A stretch of DNA of 64,000 nucleotides, from positions 15,503,832 through 15,567,831 of the forward strand of contig OZ025210.1 of assembly GCA_964019055.1 (NCBI GenBank). The letters are read 5' to 3'. This document shows positions 61,829 to 64,000 of this stretch, one piece after another; within the stretch, counting starts at the first letter, position 1; every line of letters begins with the position of its first letter. Source of the DNA: Anthopleura xanthogrammica. Lineage: Eukaryota; Cnidaria; Anthozoa; Actiniaria; Actiniidae. The position numbers and the translations under genes were made by a program. Below the pieces are notes generated by a model, which saw only the letters and a program-made list of their open reading frames with translations, did no database searches and had not been told where the DNA came from.

Positions 61829-63724
61829 TGTTGGATCTTCATTTTCTTTTTTCTTTCCTTGAGCAACCAAATTTCAGGTAACCATCGATACGATTCATCA
61901 TGAAAGCTTTTTATCTTTGTTTCTTTTTACATATTAAATTGATTTTTCTTGTCCTTAGAATATCTTAGCTACAGCTAGGTTTATGCTAGACTTTTGACAC
62001 AACTCTTTGCTTTCATTATTCATTATTCGTACAATTGATTAAGCTTTTACCGAGGGCTTTTATCCGGGGGAGGTAGTAGTATTCCCCACTTTTTTTAATC
62101 TAAAGCTTGGTTTAAGCAAGACTTCACACAACTGTTTAAATTGCACTCGGATTTTTTTTTATTTTTGCGTTAGCTTGGAATCCGGGGGAAGAAGTAGTGC
62201 TTTTACCAGTCTGTCATTAAGTTTACTAAGTACGAAAGCAGATACGATTACATAGTTGTGTCATAGGCATTTCATGGATCTGTGACACAAGAGACATGAT
62301 ATGACATCCAATATGTCAAACGCTCAAATCTTGAGTGCCGAGGTTTTTTAGGCTAATGTACGGTTAATATACGGGATACTTCTTTGTGTTTCTCCAATGT
62401 CTTATTTTGTAAGCGGAACAGCTCACTTTTGCTTGCTTGTTTTGCATCAGAGGGTTTCCGATGGACTCGGACTCAACAATCCAGTCATGCTATCAATGCC
62501 CAGCTCGGTTCAGACGTTTCTCTTCCTTGTGAATTTCTTCTCACAAGTGAAGAAGAATCTGCCATGCAGCAATTCAATCTCATCTACTGGAGCAGAGAAA
62601 CACCTGCTGGAAGTAAAAGTTGGCAAGGAGTAGCATCAATGACAAACCTGATCAGCAACTCTGAACCGAAAATCATCTACCACGATAAAAGTCGTATCCT
62701 GATGAAGAACAACTCTCTGACGATCCTCAGTGTTAGGCCTGAAGATGATGCCCTCTACCAATGTGAGGTCAAAAGCAGTTTTTATACAACACCATCTGTC
62801 ATCAAGCTCAAGGTTTTAAGTGAGTAACAGATATGACATCCTCAACTCAGAAATATTATTTGTATGAACAACTGTTTTCTGTTCTCGATCGTCTTCTGAG
62901 TTTCGTGAGTTCTACAATTTTATTATTGAAATAATATTAGTGTAATCGATAATCTGAAATAAAATAAATTTGCAAAACAATAAGAAAAATATATATAAAA
63001 AGTGAAAGAATTAAAGAAAAGAAAAACGCAAATGAAAGAAAAAATAGAAAGTAAGAAAGAAAGAAAGAATTAAAGAAAGAAAGTAAGAAAGAAAAAATAA
63101 ATTAAATATACTTTCAAAAAGTTGCAGTATTGTCGTCTGTTGAGTTCCCTGTTTAAGACTCAATTTCCCTTTTTTGAAACACAGCTCAAACTATTAAAAA
63201 GAGAACAAGCGAACAGCATTCTTCAATCTCCAATAAAGCGTCTGCCGGTATTGGAGTTGGTGTAACCTTGCTTGTGGTGGCTGTCATAATACTGGGTGCT
63301 TTGTTCTTCAAAGCTAAAGTGACAAGTAAGTTATACAACTTGTGAATGCTCTAAGTATTCTTGTCATTATAATTATCATGCAGCTTAACATTACTGTGTT
63401 TTGTCCGCTATAACACTTATTTTACTGCTTATAGGAGGACGAAGAACAATATCGGAAAGATCTACAAATATGGAATACGTTCAAAGGTAAAATTGTATAT
63501 AAAATATATTACTTTAACAGACTGCCTACTATCCTTATGATGATGTGTGCCATTTTAGCAGCGTATCAACTGATAAGTTGCCATTTTATTTTACATAGAT
63601 ATTGTTTTTTAACATTTTTTTACGCTCGTTTTTCTAAAAATCAAACATTTTTTATCGTAGGCATAATGGGAATAACATGGTGGAGGCATATGATGGACCT
63701 GCAGCCTTTCACAACAGTGATATG
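61829..63724 (+). CDS. IgSF receptor D (single V-type Ig, TM; 3' end outside window)
   Basis: Exons: 61829-61877 (short leader MLDLHFLFLSLSNQIS), 62451-62819 (V-type Ig, about 122 residues), 63185-63325 (stalk and TM), 63435-63486 and 63661-63724 (tail), all in compatible phase and continuing past the window. Unlike A-C, the Ig keeps both cysteines (VSLPCEF ... DDALYQCEVKS) and the usual W (IYWSRE). The TM is GIGVGVTLLVVAVIILGALFF. The tail so far holds EYVQ and a YDGP tyrosine. The start is uncertain: an upstream ATG at 61818 runs into a stop within 14 codons in the other frame, so 61829 was chosen because it gives a hydrophobic leader ending in phase 1. The compact plan resembles small single-V immune-type receptors; ligand and signalling are unknown. 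Confidence 0.75.
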
Positions 63725-64000
63725 GTAGGTATAACTTATGAACTCAACTACTGTATGCATTCTGAGATAAAGGTATTTTAAACAAAACAAAAATGACTGG
63801 CTGAGTTACTGGATTAAGTATGTGAAGGAAGGAAGCAAGCAAAGGAAGAAGGAAGCAAGCAAAGGAGGAAGGAAGAAAAAAAAATATAGATAGATTCAAA
63901 AGAAAATGTACAACTCGCTTAATAATGGTGTCCAATCAACAACAAAACGTCGCACGGTACTCTTTAATTTGAATTTTCATTACAAAATCTACATTCATGT

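Overview
This is an AT-rich animal (metazoan) nuclear window. Genes are split by many short introns with GT-AG borders, and simple repeats, miniature inverted-repeat elements (MITEs), tRNA-like SINEs and non-LTR retrotransposon relics are abundant. Multi-domain immunoglobulin-superfamily (IgSF) receptors together with a tandem family of small secreted ShKT peptides fit a cnidarian, most likely an anthozoan (coral or sea anemone). That assignment is inference; no species can be named from the sequence. All multi-exon models below were built by hand from domain homology, splice sites and phase continuity.

Layout. (1) 1-5917, minus strand: IgSF receptor A (signal, V-like Ig, two Ig, FN3, TM, start of tail; 3' end outside the window). 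(2) 6907-18583, plus: IgSF receptor B (signal, cysteine-free V-like Ig, Ig, SEA, TM, tail with PPxY and ITIM-like motifs), head-to-head with A across about 1 kb. (3) 18.6-23.0 kb: intergenic. (4) 23023-23940, plus: intronless class A GPCR. (5) 26.6-39 kb: tandem segmental duplications, each carrying one minus-strand ShKT peptide gene. Two copies look intact (29.7-30.2 and 38.1-38.5 kb); one has lost its signal-peptide exon (27 kb) and one has a frameshifted signal peptide (33.2-33.7 kb). A 1.4-kb AAAGC array, a MITE and a LINE fragment interrupt this region. (6) 40862-61777, plus: IgSF receptor C (V-like Ig plus eight Ig, TM, and a probable tail exon after a 14-kb intron). A fifth, divergent ShKT gene (48.8-51.5 kb, minus) and a dead reverse transcriptase lie inside that intron. 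(7) 61829 to beyond 63724, plus: IgSF receptor D (one V-type Ig, TM, partial tail).

Synthesis. Four IgSF receptors of different architecture lie in 64 kb. A, B and C start with the same odd V-like domain, in which the B-strand cysteine is replaced within an L-x-W-x-aromatic motif. B carries a cleavage-type SEA domain and an inhibitory-type tyrosine motif. This looks like a locally expanded, domain-shuffled family of cell-surface recognition receptors and is a candidate cnidarian recognition or allorecognition-like cluster, interleaved with a fast-evolving secreted-peptide cluster. The recognition role is a hypothesis; the architectures are read directly from the sequence.
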